Assembly (NCBI RefSeq): GCF_051106095.1
Contig: NC_135785.1
Coordinates: 224,125,045-224,189,044, forward strand
Direction of reading: 5' to 3'
DNA length: 64,000 nucleotides
Source: Pogona vitticeps
Lineage: Eukaryota > Chordata > Lepidosauria > Squamata > Agamidae
Shown: piece after piece, positions 49,901 through 61,056 of the stretch
How the letters are laid out: each line of letters begins with the position of its first letter
How positions within the stretch are numbered: position 1 is the first letter of the stretch
Notes under the pieces: model-generated
Databases searched by the model: none
What the model was told of the DNA's origin: nothing
The model's input: the letters and a program-made list of their open reading frames with translations, nothing else
Made by a program: the position numbers and the translations under genes

Positions 49901-50967
49901 CTGACAAACCTATACCTACAGACACCTAAACCTAGCTCACCTGGAGAAAACGTTAGCCGGAAAGACTTCAAGGCTTAGCATAGGCCTAATTTCCTGCCAA
50001 GAAAGGAAATTTCCAGGTAACAATGGGGCAACTTCATTTCTGCCCAGGAAGCTATAATGAAGCTAGGCCTTTACTCCAAGTGAGTCACATTCAGGTGTCT
50101 GAAGGTGTAGGTTTGTCAGATGGAAATCCAAGAATTGGAAATTATGGGATTTGTACCTCAAAAAATCTGAAAATCCCGTGTCTAATTATCTGTCTACTGT
50201 TCATACCCTCACCTGGTCAAGACCCTTACCAACCTGTGGATATGTGTAAATAGAGGTGGCATAATATAAGCACTTCATGTGTCTAAGGAAGTGGATTTTA
50301 ATCTACAAAAATTCAGAATGAAACAAATTTATTAGCCTTTAAGATGTCATATTTTGTCCTTTGTTCTTTCCCTCCATTTCTCTTTAGTTCCATCAACATG
50401 CTGAAACAGACTACCATGGCTACCTCTTTGAAAGCTACTATGAAAACACTAGATGTTCTCTTAATGACATCTCGTCTCAGCCTTGCCCCATGCCAACCCC
50501 ACCATGGATGGTATACTGATCTTCTTTGCAATGCTTTGCAGATTATGTACATGAAGCACTCTGAACACTCCAGATTTCTATATAAATGCAAGATGTTGTT
50601 AATTCTAGATATACAGCAAGTCTTTTCAATGTATGTAAGTTATTATGCTGTTAGATAATAATTCACACTGCAAATAATCTACACCAAAATCCTGCAAACA
50701 TTAAATCTTCCTTGCAAATGTACAGGCTGCTATAAATGAAGTATTTGAAATGCATATTTTACTAAATGTATGTCTGGTTTGGAAAAGTGACTAAGATCTG
50801 AGTAGCATGTCCTTGGATGGCCACAAACTGGTTTTGCCCAGGTAATTTATTAATGCTAAATTATTTGATATTGTATATCAAAAGGAACTTATCCATATGG
50901 TTAGTAAAGGCTAAAAATTTCAGAAACAGTTTTAAATAGAATTAAGATAACCACAGAGGTCACGAAG
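46981..50967. other. gene-free stretch between the gag-like fossil and the C3orf38 3' end
   Basis: No exon, RNA gene or repeat that I can name. A short TA run at about 49650. The 88-codon frame at 47652-47918 and the pair at 50313-50658 lack family similarity. Confidence 0.5.
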
Positions 50968-52859
50968 TTTATTGTTGGCTGAAAGGAACATATAAACACC
51001 GATCACTGATGAATGTATAATCTTCTACTGCCAACTCTAGTTGGCAATAGCATACCTGAGTTTCAGGCAGGATTTCTCCCAAGCCCTCTTTGGAGATATC
51101 AAGGATGGAACCTATGGCTGTACTCTTATGACTTTATCCCTCCTCAATACAGAATATGGTTTTCCTAACTAGTAGCTAGGCCCAATCCTTTTTAGAAGCC
51201 AGAGTGACAGGGTAGCAAAGGACAATTACAGATCTGTTGACTGTACCAACTTCTTAATAAAATAAGTCCATCTTATTCATGAAATAATGTTTTTAAGTTC
51301 TCAATATATATATATATAATGTTTATATAGCCATTTTTCTTTGTTTGCAGGATAGCTTTCATTGATAAACAATTAAAAAAAACCCCACAGCTCAGAAAAT
51401 TCCAAGACCTTCAGAACTTTCAAATGCTATCATTTTGGGGGGGGGGGGGACTGAAGAACCAACCTTTAAAAAGTGAATCACTTAAAAATCAGGCCTATTC
51501 TTCTACATATATTTTATGGGGGGGGGGTTACCACACGAAGAAGTGGTTTATGTCTGAGCAATTATGAAACGAAGCCAGTTAAACAATTTCAAAACATTTC
51601 ACTGCAGAAGAGTGAAATTTGTCTGTTTCAAAGCTTCTGAAAGATGAAGGCTTTTAAAAGTTTAGTGCTGCAGTTATAAGTCTATTCATAAATTAAATAT
51701 ACTGGTCAGAATTCCACTCGTGTTCATGTTAAGCACTGGATGACCAAGAACCTTAACTAAGACATGTCCCAGTTATTAGCCGCAGCAAGTTATGCAAACA
51801 AAATTTACACAACCACCAATAGGATTTTAACTTCATTGTACCATAGACTCTTCAATACTTTTGTCTAGCTTCTAGAAGTCGCTAACACAGCATTCTCTAC
51901 AAATTAAAGCATCACCTAAAAATGAAACCACCATTTACAAATAAAAAATGCTTTGTTTTGTACAATCCTGAGATTTAGGATATGCAAGAAATTTTACATA
52001 ACTATTCTTTAACGTAACCTTTACATATAGTTACCAACTGCATTGAAATGAACAGCAGTTTTAACTCTAGTTTCCTCATTAAAAAAAAGTTAAGTGACAA
52101 GTGCATATTAAAAATAAGCAACAGAAACATAATTTTTACCTAGCATTAATGCATTAGTGCTGGCTTTCCAACTACTGGTGCATCTTTACAGTGAAAGACA
52201 AACTGTATAAGAAAAGATACCTCACAAAAACAGTAACCAAGGGTTTTTACACCATATTTGGCAAGAAGTAGTATTGCATCCCTCATAGGTTAGGTGGGCT
52301 ATTTGTGCTCTTCCAGATCCAGTTCAGCTGCATCTCCCACAGTCCCTCATCACTGGCTATGAAGACTAGGATTGATGGGAGTTGCACCCCAACAACATCT
52401 GGAGAGCCACAATTTACCCTGTGCTGCTACAGATCCATCTTCTCTCAGATTCCTCTCACCTTGAAGAGAAGATGTGGAAGCCACTAACAAGCAAGAAAAT
52501 AGTGATATTATTTCCCCAGCTTTGTGTTTTCACTCTCTGTGCTCCCTTCCTTTCACCTACCTCCCCACTTTCTCACTGTGGGGTAAAAATGAGTGGTAAG
52601 ATGGAAAGAACTCAGCATCTGCTCACTTCTCTTCTCAATTATCAAGCAAGAATATCAAGTCACTTTAGGAAACAGAGTGAGCCCAGCAATCACCAGCTGC
52701 CAATCCCTAATTTAGGTAATTCTTTGGTTTATCACCCAACAAGAAATCCTGACTCAAGGAACACAAGCAGACAACTTAACTGAATGCTCAAGTATGTTCA
52801 TGTGCCTTTTCTTCTCCAACATCACAAACTCTCCCCTTGGTTTTGCAAACAAAGAGTAC
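50968..52859 (-). other. C3orf38: probable 3' UTR of C3orf38 with polyA signal
   Basis: The first canonical AATAAA downstream of the stop codon on the minus strand is the complement of 50968-50973, giving a 3' UTR of about 1.9 kb. G/T-rich sequence follows it on the minus strand, as expected for a cleavage region. The stretch is AT-rich with no ORF of note, two G-runs (about 51436-51447 and 51520-51527) and a hAT-like foldback copy at about 52284-52422. The true end could differ; no transcript data are available. Confidence 0.4.
52284..52422. mobile_element. hAT-like foldback MITE inside the C3orf38 3' UTR
   Basis: GTGCTCTTCCAGATCCAG and its right-arm mirror AACATCTGGAGAGCCACAAT, with GCATCTCCCACAGTCCCTC against GATGGGAGTTGCACC. 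The boundaries are approximate. Confidence 0.65.
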
Positions 52860-53450
52860 TCAGAATTTTTGAGGCTCAACCAAGGCAAGCTCCTTAGACA
52901 CACAGAATTCCTGAAGTTCTTCCTGCTCATATTTTATACAAGGTCTTTCTACTTGGGTCCCAGGTTCCATGGCATTCTGACCAACAATGTTTAGCTGTGT
53001 AACTTTAATTTTCCAGGTGTTCTCCCGAAATGGGCAGCGGATCAGTCCAAAAATTTGTTCAAATACGCCCAAACAGCAAGTATTTCTATGAACTGTGCCG
53101 GCTACTGCCACAACTACTAACCCGTATTTTGAAACTGCACACTTTAAGCCACCAGCATCTAGGTTGGGATTCAGGAAAAGGAATTCTTCTTTCACTAAGG
53201 ACAATAAGCGAAGGCTGACTAATTCAGCACCTACATACTCTTCTATGTTTTGTTTTGAAGCATTATAACAAAACTTCAGTTTTACATCATCCCAAAAGTG
53301 TTGTGGCCCCCATTCTTCGAGTGGCTGTCCAAACTGTGGGTTCTGAGAGTTCAACATTCCAAAAAACCATTGACAAAACTCTTCTCCCAGACTGTGACAC
53401 TCTTCATTGCTTTCTTTGTCGTCTTCTTGTTTCCTTCTCTCTTCAGTACT
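52860..53450 (-). CDS. C3orf38: C3orf38 exon 3, terminal coding exon
   Basis: This exon encodes residues 121-316 and the stop codon. The acceptor is TTTATTTTTCAG and the first codon is AGT (phase 0). It carries most of the conserved DUF4518 domain. The open frame extends upstream to 53636, but that part reads as intron and has no family similarity. Confidence 0.9.
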   Translation of the reverse strand, partial: STEERRKQEDDKESNEECHSLGEEFCQWFFGMLNSQNPQFGQPLEEWGPQHFWDDVKLKFCYNASKQNIEEYVGAELVSLRLLSLVKEEFLFLNPNLDAGGLKCAVSKYGLVVVAVAGTVHRNTCCLGVFEQIFGLIRCPFRENTWKIKVTQLNIVGQNAMEPGTQVERPCIKYEQEELQEFCVSKELALVEPQKF

Positions 53451-56400
53451 CTGAAAAATAAAGCAAAGAATTTTAATCTCTAAGAAGTGACAGATGCTTT
53501 CTGTATCATAATGCCAGATGAACAGAATCCAAAAAAATACACTGAACTTGGAATGCAGTAGTAAGGCAGGTGTGACCTCTGCTTTGTAATGTGTTTTCAG
53601 TGAGGCACAGATAATGCTGGAGCTATAGAAAGGCACATGCCATATTTACTATTAGTTGGCATAAGTTTATTAGTCAGAAGAAAGATGTGTAAATTTCTAT
53701 TTTAGAAAAACAAGCATCATTTTTACCTTGTCTGTGTGAGCCCCAATCAACCTCTAGCTATGGATTTTATAACATATTTTTAATCTAGGGTAAAGGTTCC
53801 CCTTGACAATTTTTGTCCAGTCGTGTTCAACTCTAGGGGGCGGTGCTCATCCCCGTTTCAAAGCCATAGAGCCAGCGTTTGTCCGAAGATAATCTTCCAT
53901 GGTCACATGGCCAGTGCGACACGGAACACTGTTACCTTCTCACCAAGGTGGTACCTATTTATCTACTTGCACTTACATGCTTTCGAACCGCTAGGTTGGT
54001 GAGAACTGGGACAAGCGATGGGTGCTCACTCCGTGACGTGGATTCGATCTTACAGCTGAAGATCTACAGACCTTATAGCACAGAGGCTTCTACAGTTTAA
54101 CCCGCAGTGCCACCACGTCCCTTTTTTTAAATCTACTTGGCAGTAAATTTGTGAGCTGCTCTTCTGTATTACAGAGTTATTAAGCAGGGTTGGTTCCTTA
54201 TTACCTCTTCTATAGACTGACACAGAAACAGTGGTTTTAATGGATTTGAGGAATAATTGAGCTCAAGGAAATGACTAAGGATACAAGATGAACAGCCATC
54301 ATTTCCTTATTTATACAGATGAATCACAATTGTCATTTCTCAAAAAAAAGTAAAACATTATTTTAAAAGAACATATACTCCTTTAAGCCATCCAATCTCT
54401 CAGGCTATGGTCACCCTATGAATAAATGCTCCCAAAACATTCCAACATTAACAGAATAGTTTAGTTCTTGCAAACTGATGGTTGTCGTTTCCTTTCTTGA
54501 GTCAATTCATCTTATGTTAACTCTTGCTCTTCTCCAACTGCCTTCAACTTTTCCTAGCACTAGTGACTTTTTCATGGACTATCCAAGGTATGGTAGCCTC
54601 AGTTTAATCATTTTATTTTCTGGAGAATTTGGATTTCTTCATTGCCAACATTAATGTTCTCTCATTCTTCTGCAGTCATTACTTTTGTCTTTTTAATGTT
54701 CAGCTCTAATTCTGCTTTTACACACTTTAACCTTCCACAGTAAAGTCTTGTCAAAAAAAATGGTGTCATCTGAACATCTTCAGCTATTACTATTTCTCTA
54801 CCTTCTTTATTTATCTGAACCTAATCCAACATTTCATTTTGTTTGCATACAGAATGAAGGAAGATAAAATGCCCACTTGTCTGACATCTTTGCCAACTGG
54901 AAACTATTCAGTTTTTTTTTTCATTTTCTGTCCTAACACCAGCTCCTTTCCAAAGTATAGGTTAAACATCAGGACAATCAAATATGGAAAAACCCTCATT
55001 TATTTTAAAATAATCCATAATTTTTCAAAGTTGCAGAGACAAAGGCTTTCCTATAACCTACGAAGTACAAATTGATGCCCACCCTTTAAAAAAATGTAGT
55101 ATACTATTTGCTATATTCTTGTTAGGATTTTGAGAGAATCAGGCTCTGTAGTTAAAATAGTCTGTTGTTATCCCATCTACTATTGGTGATTTATTTCTTC
55201 CAAGAGCTGCTATTCTATTTCTTTGTAACAGCCTGCTCCTTGTCTTGTTTTTGCAGAGCAACTTCTGCCTCCAATTATATAATCTCTTTGATTTCTACAC
55301 TGACCATCCAGTTATGTTCATGTCATTTGTTCTGCTGTCAAAGTTATGTATTTCCAATAAACAAATTGTTGGCTTCACAGAATTCTATGACTTACTTTCC
55401 TGCTTTACTTTTTTCTTTTTCTATCATTCGGTTACGTACCCAAATTGAAACAACAATAAGAACAAAATAGGAAGTAACAATTAAAAGCAAGATCTTACAA
55501 TACAAAACAAAAACTTAGCCACAGACTCTGTAATTGCTGGTTTCTTACTCCTAGAACTAATTCTCTGACAATGTTTGGTTCTGCTTTTTATTTTCTGCTT
55601 TTGCATTTCAGTCCCCCAGGATTATTAGTAGATCCCATTTTGCTGTGTAAGCAATTTCCTCCTAGAGAAATGCATAACAGCTTTCATTGTTTTCCCTATT
55701 CAAAATCTGTAATTGAATCACAGATCTGAATGCGGGTTATACTGATACACTTTCCATGAAGACTGACTAATATTAATTTGTCCAACTTTGAATTACATGA
55801 TACAACTACTTCTGCTATGCTTCAAGGGAACACTTTGTAATTATCTTATTTTATTGAAAATGTCCTATTTCATTTCACTTTAGTCTATTTAACCCCAAAT
55901 ATGACAAGATTCAAACATTTTATTTTTTTTCTTTGTTTTCAGTTTCAAGCTCACTTTGATTCACTTTTCAGATTCTGTAGTACCATTTTGTGTGTCACAC
56001 AATACTATACTTTCTTTTTCCCTCTGTACACGCTAACAACCAGATGTCCTTTCTGCTTTAACCCAACTGCTTCATAAGCAACAGCACTACTTGTATTTAT
56101 CCTCTGTTCTTTCCTATTTCTGACTGAATACTTTCTGTGAGTCTCATCTGCCACCACTATCTCTCATTTCATTTTGGACTGTCTCAACAAAGGGCTTTGT
56201 AAAATGTTCAGAAGTGGTTTACCTTTACCCTTTTCTATGCAGTACTAACACAAGTAAGCTTGAGTGTCAATGCTATTATCTATGAAAGAAGCTCCACCAC
56301 TGCCATTTTTCACTACTGCTATTGCCCAGAGGCTGCCCTCTAAGTATTTCTATGGCATCATCACCAATGGAACTATCAAGTATTTTCCACTGATGAGACC

Positions 56401-59316
56401 GCTAATTTCTGGAGAAGGTTAGTGCATTTTAGTTTGGTGTCCAAGCTTCAACCATTCTGCTTTAGGTGACCCAGTTAGGAACCAAGACTCTTAATAGAAT
56501 CTAGTCTCTTGATGGTACTGCTCTCAGTTTCCCTGACACATTCTGCCCCTCTCATCATATTGAAGTGTGCATACATTAGGGAGGTTCAGACAGTTTCAGC
56601 AAATATTTTCCAAACATTAGTTCAGAGGATTTAATCAGCTTCTTAACTCAAAATATTACTCACCTAGAAGTAACAGAAGTGAAAAGATAAAGTGAAACTG
56701 TCCATAGCCAGACCTACCGTTTCCCCAAAAATAAGACCTAACCTGAAAATAAGCCCTAGTATGATTTTTCAGGATGCTCGTAATATAAGCCCTACCACAA
56801 AATAAGCCACAGTTAAATGAAACCCTGCCCTCCACCATTGTGCAGCAACCAGAAGATGACATGACTGTATTTGAATCAATCTTAATTTTATTGCAGGTGA
56901 GAGAATGCCAGATTAAGTATTCTTCTAAAATGTGAACTTCTGAAACAGATATATTGCCACAGGTCTTCCAGCATCTGCCAACTTTTCCTGCAAATCACTC
57001 ACAATAAACTTTTCCTCATCTACCATCTCCAAAGTACTAACAAACTGACAGAGACTAGGCAGGAATGCTTATCACACATGAACCTTAGTACTACTGATGT
57101 TCACGTACGGTTTGTGTAATTTGCTATGGCTAATTGACCAGGTGCTGGGGAACACTTCAGTTGCACATTCAGGTATGTGTAGCAGTCACATGACTGAGAA
57201 ACACTCTGACACTTCATCAGTTAACTTCAGGAAATTTCACAAACCTGAAGTAAACACCTCTAGGGCTCTGTCCTTCTTGTCCTGTAGCCAAGTACACAAA
57301 AAATTCTAACTGAAGGATTTGTGCCTAGCTACCCCAAAACAGAACAATTTAAACAGGACATTAAAGTATCAATAAGCAACTGTGATTCCCAAAACTGATG
57401 TTTAATATTTCTAAAGCAGCTGAAACAACAGACTTACCAATACATCGGGCTTAGCATATTTTTGCTCTGAGGCACAATCTTTCTGCTGCTCACACCAATA
57501 ATGCTTTGCACGCTCAACAAGCTGGTGCTTCTCAGAAGAAGGAGGCATTATAATTCCTTTTGTTGCCAAATACTTGAAGATTGTATCACGAAATACCTTC
57601 TTTCTCTTCAGCAGCTCTTCAGCACTTTGGCTATACAATAAGATGGCAAGTATGGCTTCTGCAAATTAAGTAATATCAGAAATTACTTCATTGTTACCTG
57701 AATTTAAGGATGGAAAGAAAAAATTGTCACGTTACAGTCTATATGTAAATCACTTGAAAAGGCTCAAATTAGATTTTTGAATTATCATAACGCATTGGGG
57801 AAATGCAAGATTTTCCCCATTATTGCTCGTTACCCATTACACTTCCCTTTAATCAATCTCTTGTGACATCAGCTACTGAAATGTGGAGCTACTTTTTTTT
57901 TTTTGGCTGAGATTGATGGATCCATTTATCTATGTCCCATGGTTCTTAGTCAGAAGCTAATCCTTGTGTCATTTCTAACCAATAAACTGCAGAAAACTTT
58001 ACTTTTGATAATTACTCATGAGTGCCCTAGAGATAACTCAGCCATCTAAGCCCCAAATGTTCAATTTTGGAGGTTAGGATATGTAGCAAGATTTTTGCCC
58101 ACAGTTGCCAACTATCTTTGAACTATTTAGAGTCAGAATCTTCCCCCCCCCCCAAGTTTTGCTTTTTAATTTTGAAAAATGCAAGCAGTCAGGGTGCCTT
58201 TCAAAGGCTAGATTTTAAAAGCTACAGAGTAGGTTCTTACTCAGAAGACATTTTATAGAAAATCACACCAGCTGTTCTTACTTTGATTTCAGACTGAAAT
58301 CCTTGGTTTATTTTATTTCAAAACAAAGCAACTCGTCCTTAGAGAAATGTGAAGGAAGAAGAAAACTAGGGCACATCAAACATATGTTCACTAAACTAGA
58401 ATACCTGCAAGACCATGGTAGGATCTATCTCTCTTTCATATACATACACCTCTTCCATCTCAAACTTTAAAGACTTACTACAGTCAGTTTGTCTTCCCAG
58501 TACTTATTTGAATAAAATGGCAGATAGCTACAGTGGTTAGGCCTTTCTGTATATATGGGGAAACTTTTTGTTTTTCAGGATTTTGTCATGCACCTGGAGG
58601 CTCTGTTTAAATAGAGCCTCCTGTTAAATTAAATAGTAGGAAACAAGAGATACATACATACCCCATAAATTTCAGTGGGCGTTTGAGGAGTACGTCCAAC
58701 CAGGGAGTCTCTTAAGAAAAACTTTATTTACACGATGGCACCAGAGAAAAAAACAGGAAAAGCAAAGAAGTAGTCCTGTGAGGGAACCTCAAGTGAGAGC
58801 CAAGTGCACCTGAGGGAGCCAAACACCCAAAAGCAGCAAGCAGGCTACTCCAGTCCCCATTGGCGGGAAGGGCTTGGACACCAACGTGGGCCCATGGGTG
58901 CCAGGCTACCTTAGCTGCCTGGGCTAGACCCGCTTTTACTCCCCCACTGGAGGGCTTTCACTGCCCCTTCGAAAGCAAGGGGATTCGTACTCCCTACTGA
59001 GGGAAGGCCCATTAGGGCAATTCGTCGGTTGTACATACTTGGCGTTGAAAGGAGATTCTGCCCTTGCGGGATATGGAGGGGGGGGGGAGGGAAGGGAAGG
59101 AGGGTGTCGGCGCTTTCCCTCTCCCCTCCCTTGGGACGACGGGCCCCCTTTACCCACCCACACACGGCCTGTTTTACCTTGGCGGTCATCGGGCTTCACG
59201 AGGCGGTTGGTTACCGTGTCCGCTAAGGCCATCAGGTCGTCGGTCTCGAGCAACTCCAGCAGCTCGCGGCAGCCGTCGCGCTCGCGCTCCGTGATCCCCA
59301 CCCAGGCCGAAGCCAT
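52860..59316 (-). CDS. C3orf38: C3orf38 orthologue (DUF4518 protein), complete three-exon gene
   Basis: The CDS joins 59316-59178, 57658-57438 and 53450-52860 and encodes 316 residues (human about 330, as I recall). I recognise the family from blocks such as [70 protein letters not shown] and [12 protein letters not shown], in the human order. The N-terminal third (residues 1 to about 105) looks helical and charged. A Lys/Glu-rich linker follows (about 106-140), then a compact domain to about residue 300. I see no signal peptide or membrane segment. The molecular function is not established; the human entry carries only a tentative link to apoptosis. Exon phases are 1 and 0, and all four splice sites are GT/AG. 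No coding defect is visible. The C-terminal tail after [12 protein letters not shown] is shorter than and unlike the human one. Introns 1 and 2 are about 1.5 and 4.0 kb; intron 2 is full of transposon debris. Confidence 0.93.
53788..54122 (-). mobile_element. Sauria-type SINE in C3orf38 intron 2
   Basis: Read on the minus strand it has a tRNA-like head (GTGGCACTGCGGGTTAAAC), a body with ATAGGTACCACCTTGG, and a 3' end CAAGGGGAACCTTTACCC like the BovB tail. Flanks TTTTTAATCTA and TTTTTAAATCTA look like a target duplication. It is moderately diverged. Confidence 0.8.
54470..56570 (-). mobile_element. old RTE/BovB-like LINE in C3orf38 intron 2
   Basis: On the minus strand from right to left it shows pieces I associate with RTE LINEs. 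A 5' region holds AAACCACTTCTGAA (about 56220) and CCAAAATGAAATGAGAGA. An endonuclease-like part contains a degraded LGDWNAK block (about 55600). An RT and C-terminal part (54.5-55.1 kb) has the antisense words typical of BovB-like RT. It carries many substitutions, indels and internal deletions. It is about 2.1 kb against roughly 3.3 kb for a full RTE, so the insertion is ancient. Confidence 0.65.
56715..56881. mobile_element. half copy of the TACCGTATTTCCCC MITE in intron 2
   Basis: It matches the left part of the element at 45446-45725: terminal TACCGTTTCCCC, repeated AATAAG-C-CTA words, and the central ACCATTGTGCAGCAACC. The right half is missing. Confidence 0.8.
57438..57658 (-). CDS. 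C3orf38: C3orf38 exon 2
   Basis: This exon encodes residues 47-120. The acceptor reads TTAATTTGCAG and the donor is GTAAGT, a strong consensus. Joining to exon 1 gives Glu at the split codon, followed by [16 protein letters not shown], matching the human order. The exon is 221 bp and ends in phase 0 after GAT GTA TTG. Confidence 0.9.
59178..59316 (-). CDS. C3orf38: C3orf38 exon 1, coding part
   Basis: This exon encodes residues 1-46 plus one base of codon 47. The start ATG (complement of 59314-59316) has A at -3 and G at +4, and no in-frame ATG lies just upstream. The exon ends CGC CAA G before a GTAAAA donor (phase 1). Open frame continuing past the donor is intron read-through. The exon sits inside the CpG island, so its GC content is far above that of exons 2 and 3. 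Confidence 0.9.
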
Positions 59317-59394
59317 GATGATGAAGACGGGGGGGGGGGGAGGAGAGAGGGCGTCCGTCCCTCAGAGCGCGAGACCGGGACCACCACCAGACGG

Positions 59395-59413
59395 GGAGGG
59401 GCGGGGCGGAGCC
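59395..59413. promoter_or_regulatory. GC-box cluster (Sp1/KLF type)
   Basis: Overlapping GGGGCGG-type motifs lie about 85 bp upstream of the C3orf38 ATG within the CpG island. The assignment is by motif only. Confidence 0.45.
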
Positions 59414-59472
59414 TTCTCGCGCAGCAGCGGCAGCAGCAGCTCCCGGAAACCCTGGCAACCGAGAGGCAAAGG

Positions 59473-59494
59473 GAGAGAGAGAGAGAGAGAGAGA
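59473..59494. repeat. (GA)n run in the promoter
   Basis: An uninterrupted purine GA run lies between the GC boxes and the ETS-like site. It is absent from the coding frame and probably length-variable. Confidence 0.8.
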
Positions 59495-59500
59495 CAACGC

Positions 59501-59509
59501 CACTTCCGC
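59501..59509 (-). promoter_or_regulatory. ETS/GABP-like site
   Basis: GCGGAAGTG on the minus strand is one base from the ETS core consensus and lies about 185 bp upstream of the C3orf38 start codon. Such sites are common in housekeeping bidirectional promoters. Confidence 0.4.
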
Positions 59510-60165
59510 CTCTTATGTGTTATTCTCAACGACGCCCCTTCCCATCACCTCCTCTCTCTTCCCCCTCCGCTCCCCCGCCCCTTTCCGAGGTTCCCTCATT
59601 CGCCGCCAACGGCGTCCTGCCTAAATCGACTCGGCCTCCAACAGGCACGGCCTAACAATCGTTCCACTAGCTTCCCCGGAAAGTTGCCGTCGCCCGCCTT
59701 TGGCTACCTGGATTTCCCCTCGATGTTGTTGTAAGAGACGGAGGAAGAATTGCCAGAAAGACTGCCAAGAGAGTTGTTGTTTCCTTCCAGTGTCTCATAC
59801 TTAGCAACGGGAGTATCCGTCAAGTCGCTGCTGATCGACGGCGACCCTATACGTTAGTGGCCTCCAAAAATGAGTCTTCAGAAATGGTTCCTATAGTCTG
59901 GCGCATTATAGTGTCATAAGCGTGGCCGATGTTGTTGTCTTGTGCCGTCAGGTCCTTTCTGGCTCGGGGGCGACGCTACGAATTACGGGAGAACAGGGGC
60001 GATGTGGCGGAGACGACCTCCGTCTAGGACTCGGGAGCCGGCCAGCCGGGTGCGAATCTCCCGTCGGCAATGGAGACTCATCCTTAACTATCTCACAGAT
60101 CGCAGAAACCCTACCAGCATTCGTGGGCGCCGCGTTGACCGCACATAAGCACGCACACGTGGGTT

Positions 60166-60198
60166 AGTGACCTCCCAAAGGACCTTTGGGAGGTCACT
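60166..60198. other. perfect palindrome with 16-bp arms and 1-nt spacer
   Basis: AGTGACCTCCCAAAGG, then a single A, then its exact reverse complement. It lies at the edge of the CpG island, where the plus-strand neighbour should begin. The arms contain TGACCT/AGGTCA, the nuclear-receptor half-site word. It could form a hairpin in RNA or be a repeat end. I do not recognise it. Confidence 0.8.
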
Positions 60199-60890
60199 CA
60201 AAGGTCTTGCTCCGGCCTTGCAGACTCAAGCAGCAGTTTGTTTAGTTGAGTCCACCCGCCTTTTGCTCCCTTTTCCTCCTTCCTTTTTGTATTTTCTTAG
60301 GGGAAGATGTTGGATAGATTGCAACTTAACACAGGATGCCTTTAAGGAGTTTTTGGCTGGGAAGGGCTTGTCTGGAGTGGGTTGAATGTCAATCAATCCA
60401 GCAACAGCCAGTAGTTCCCTTTCTTCCTCAGATTCTTTTTGACACTGTCAGTTCTGTCGGTGTTAGCAGTGGAGTCTGTCAGAAGAGGACAGTTAGAGTG
60501 AAGTGTCAGTTATGTAACCAGTCTGTCAGTAATGAAGCTAGCTAACCAATTAAGCTCATTCAGTGTAACCAGTTGATATTTTTCACACACAATGTTTTTT
60601 CCCCTATAAGGAACTGTAAATAAACAGAAGCATTTATTCTTATTACCTGAGTCTGTGAGTGAATGTATTGAAAGAGTAAGTGCCTGTTGAGGTAAACTAA
60701 CTACAGTGGTGCCTCGCTTAACGATGTTAATTGGTTCCAAAAAACATTGCTATGGGAAAACATCGCGAAGCGAAACACCATTTCCCATAGGAATGCATTG
60801 AAACCGGTTAATCCGTTCCAATGGGAACGGATTGCCGTCCTTAAGCGAAAATCCCCATAGGAAACATCACTAAGCGATACAATGTTTCCC

Positions 60891-60931
60891 CCATTGGAAT
60901 GCATTGAAACCTTTTCAATGCATTCCAATGG
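60891..60931. repeat. inverted repeat, 19-bp perfect arms and 3-nt spacer
   Basis: CCATTGGAATGCATTGAAA, a CCT spacer, then its reverse complement. It uses the same word as the arms of the larger palindrome 170 bp further on, which suggests internal duplication of one element end. Confidence 0.85.
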
Positions 60932-61056
60932 TTTTGCGATATCCGTTTTTGCAATTTTAAGTGTGTCTTAAAAGGTTCAAAAACGATTTTAAATGCTTGG
61001 GATCGTTAGTGCACCTTCTAAAACGTGTACAAACTTAATTTGGCTTTGTTCTGACG

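Larger units (their letters stand above)
59040..60165. promoter_or_regulatory. CpG island, likely bidirectional promoter of C3orf38 and a plus-strand neighbour
   Basis: GC and CpG density jump here relative to the AT-rich flanks, and the C3orf38 start codon lies inside. A GC-box cluster containing GGGCGGGGC is at about 59399-59407. An ETS/GABP-like site (CACTTCCGC, reverse GCGGAAGTG) is at 59501-59509. A GA run (about 59473-59494) and a G-run (about 59330-59340) flank them, and no TATA box is obvious. In human, C3orf38 and CGGBP1 start head-to-head, so the plus-strand 5' exon of CGGBP1 is expected near 59.6-60.2 kb. I could not identify that exon. Confidence 0.7.

Noticed and set aside
58735-58773. 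Short Lys-rich frame [12 protein letters not shown] in intron 1, reminiscent of a ribosomal-protein N-terminus
   Set aside because: Only 12 codons, opposite strand to the gene, and no similar sequence follows; not enough for a processed pseudogene.
59039-59734. 231-codon plus-strand frame across the CpG island
   Set aside because: It lies opposite C3orf38 exon 1 in GC-rich DNA where stops are rare. The peptide is Ser/Arg/Pro-rich low complexity with no family match.
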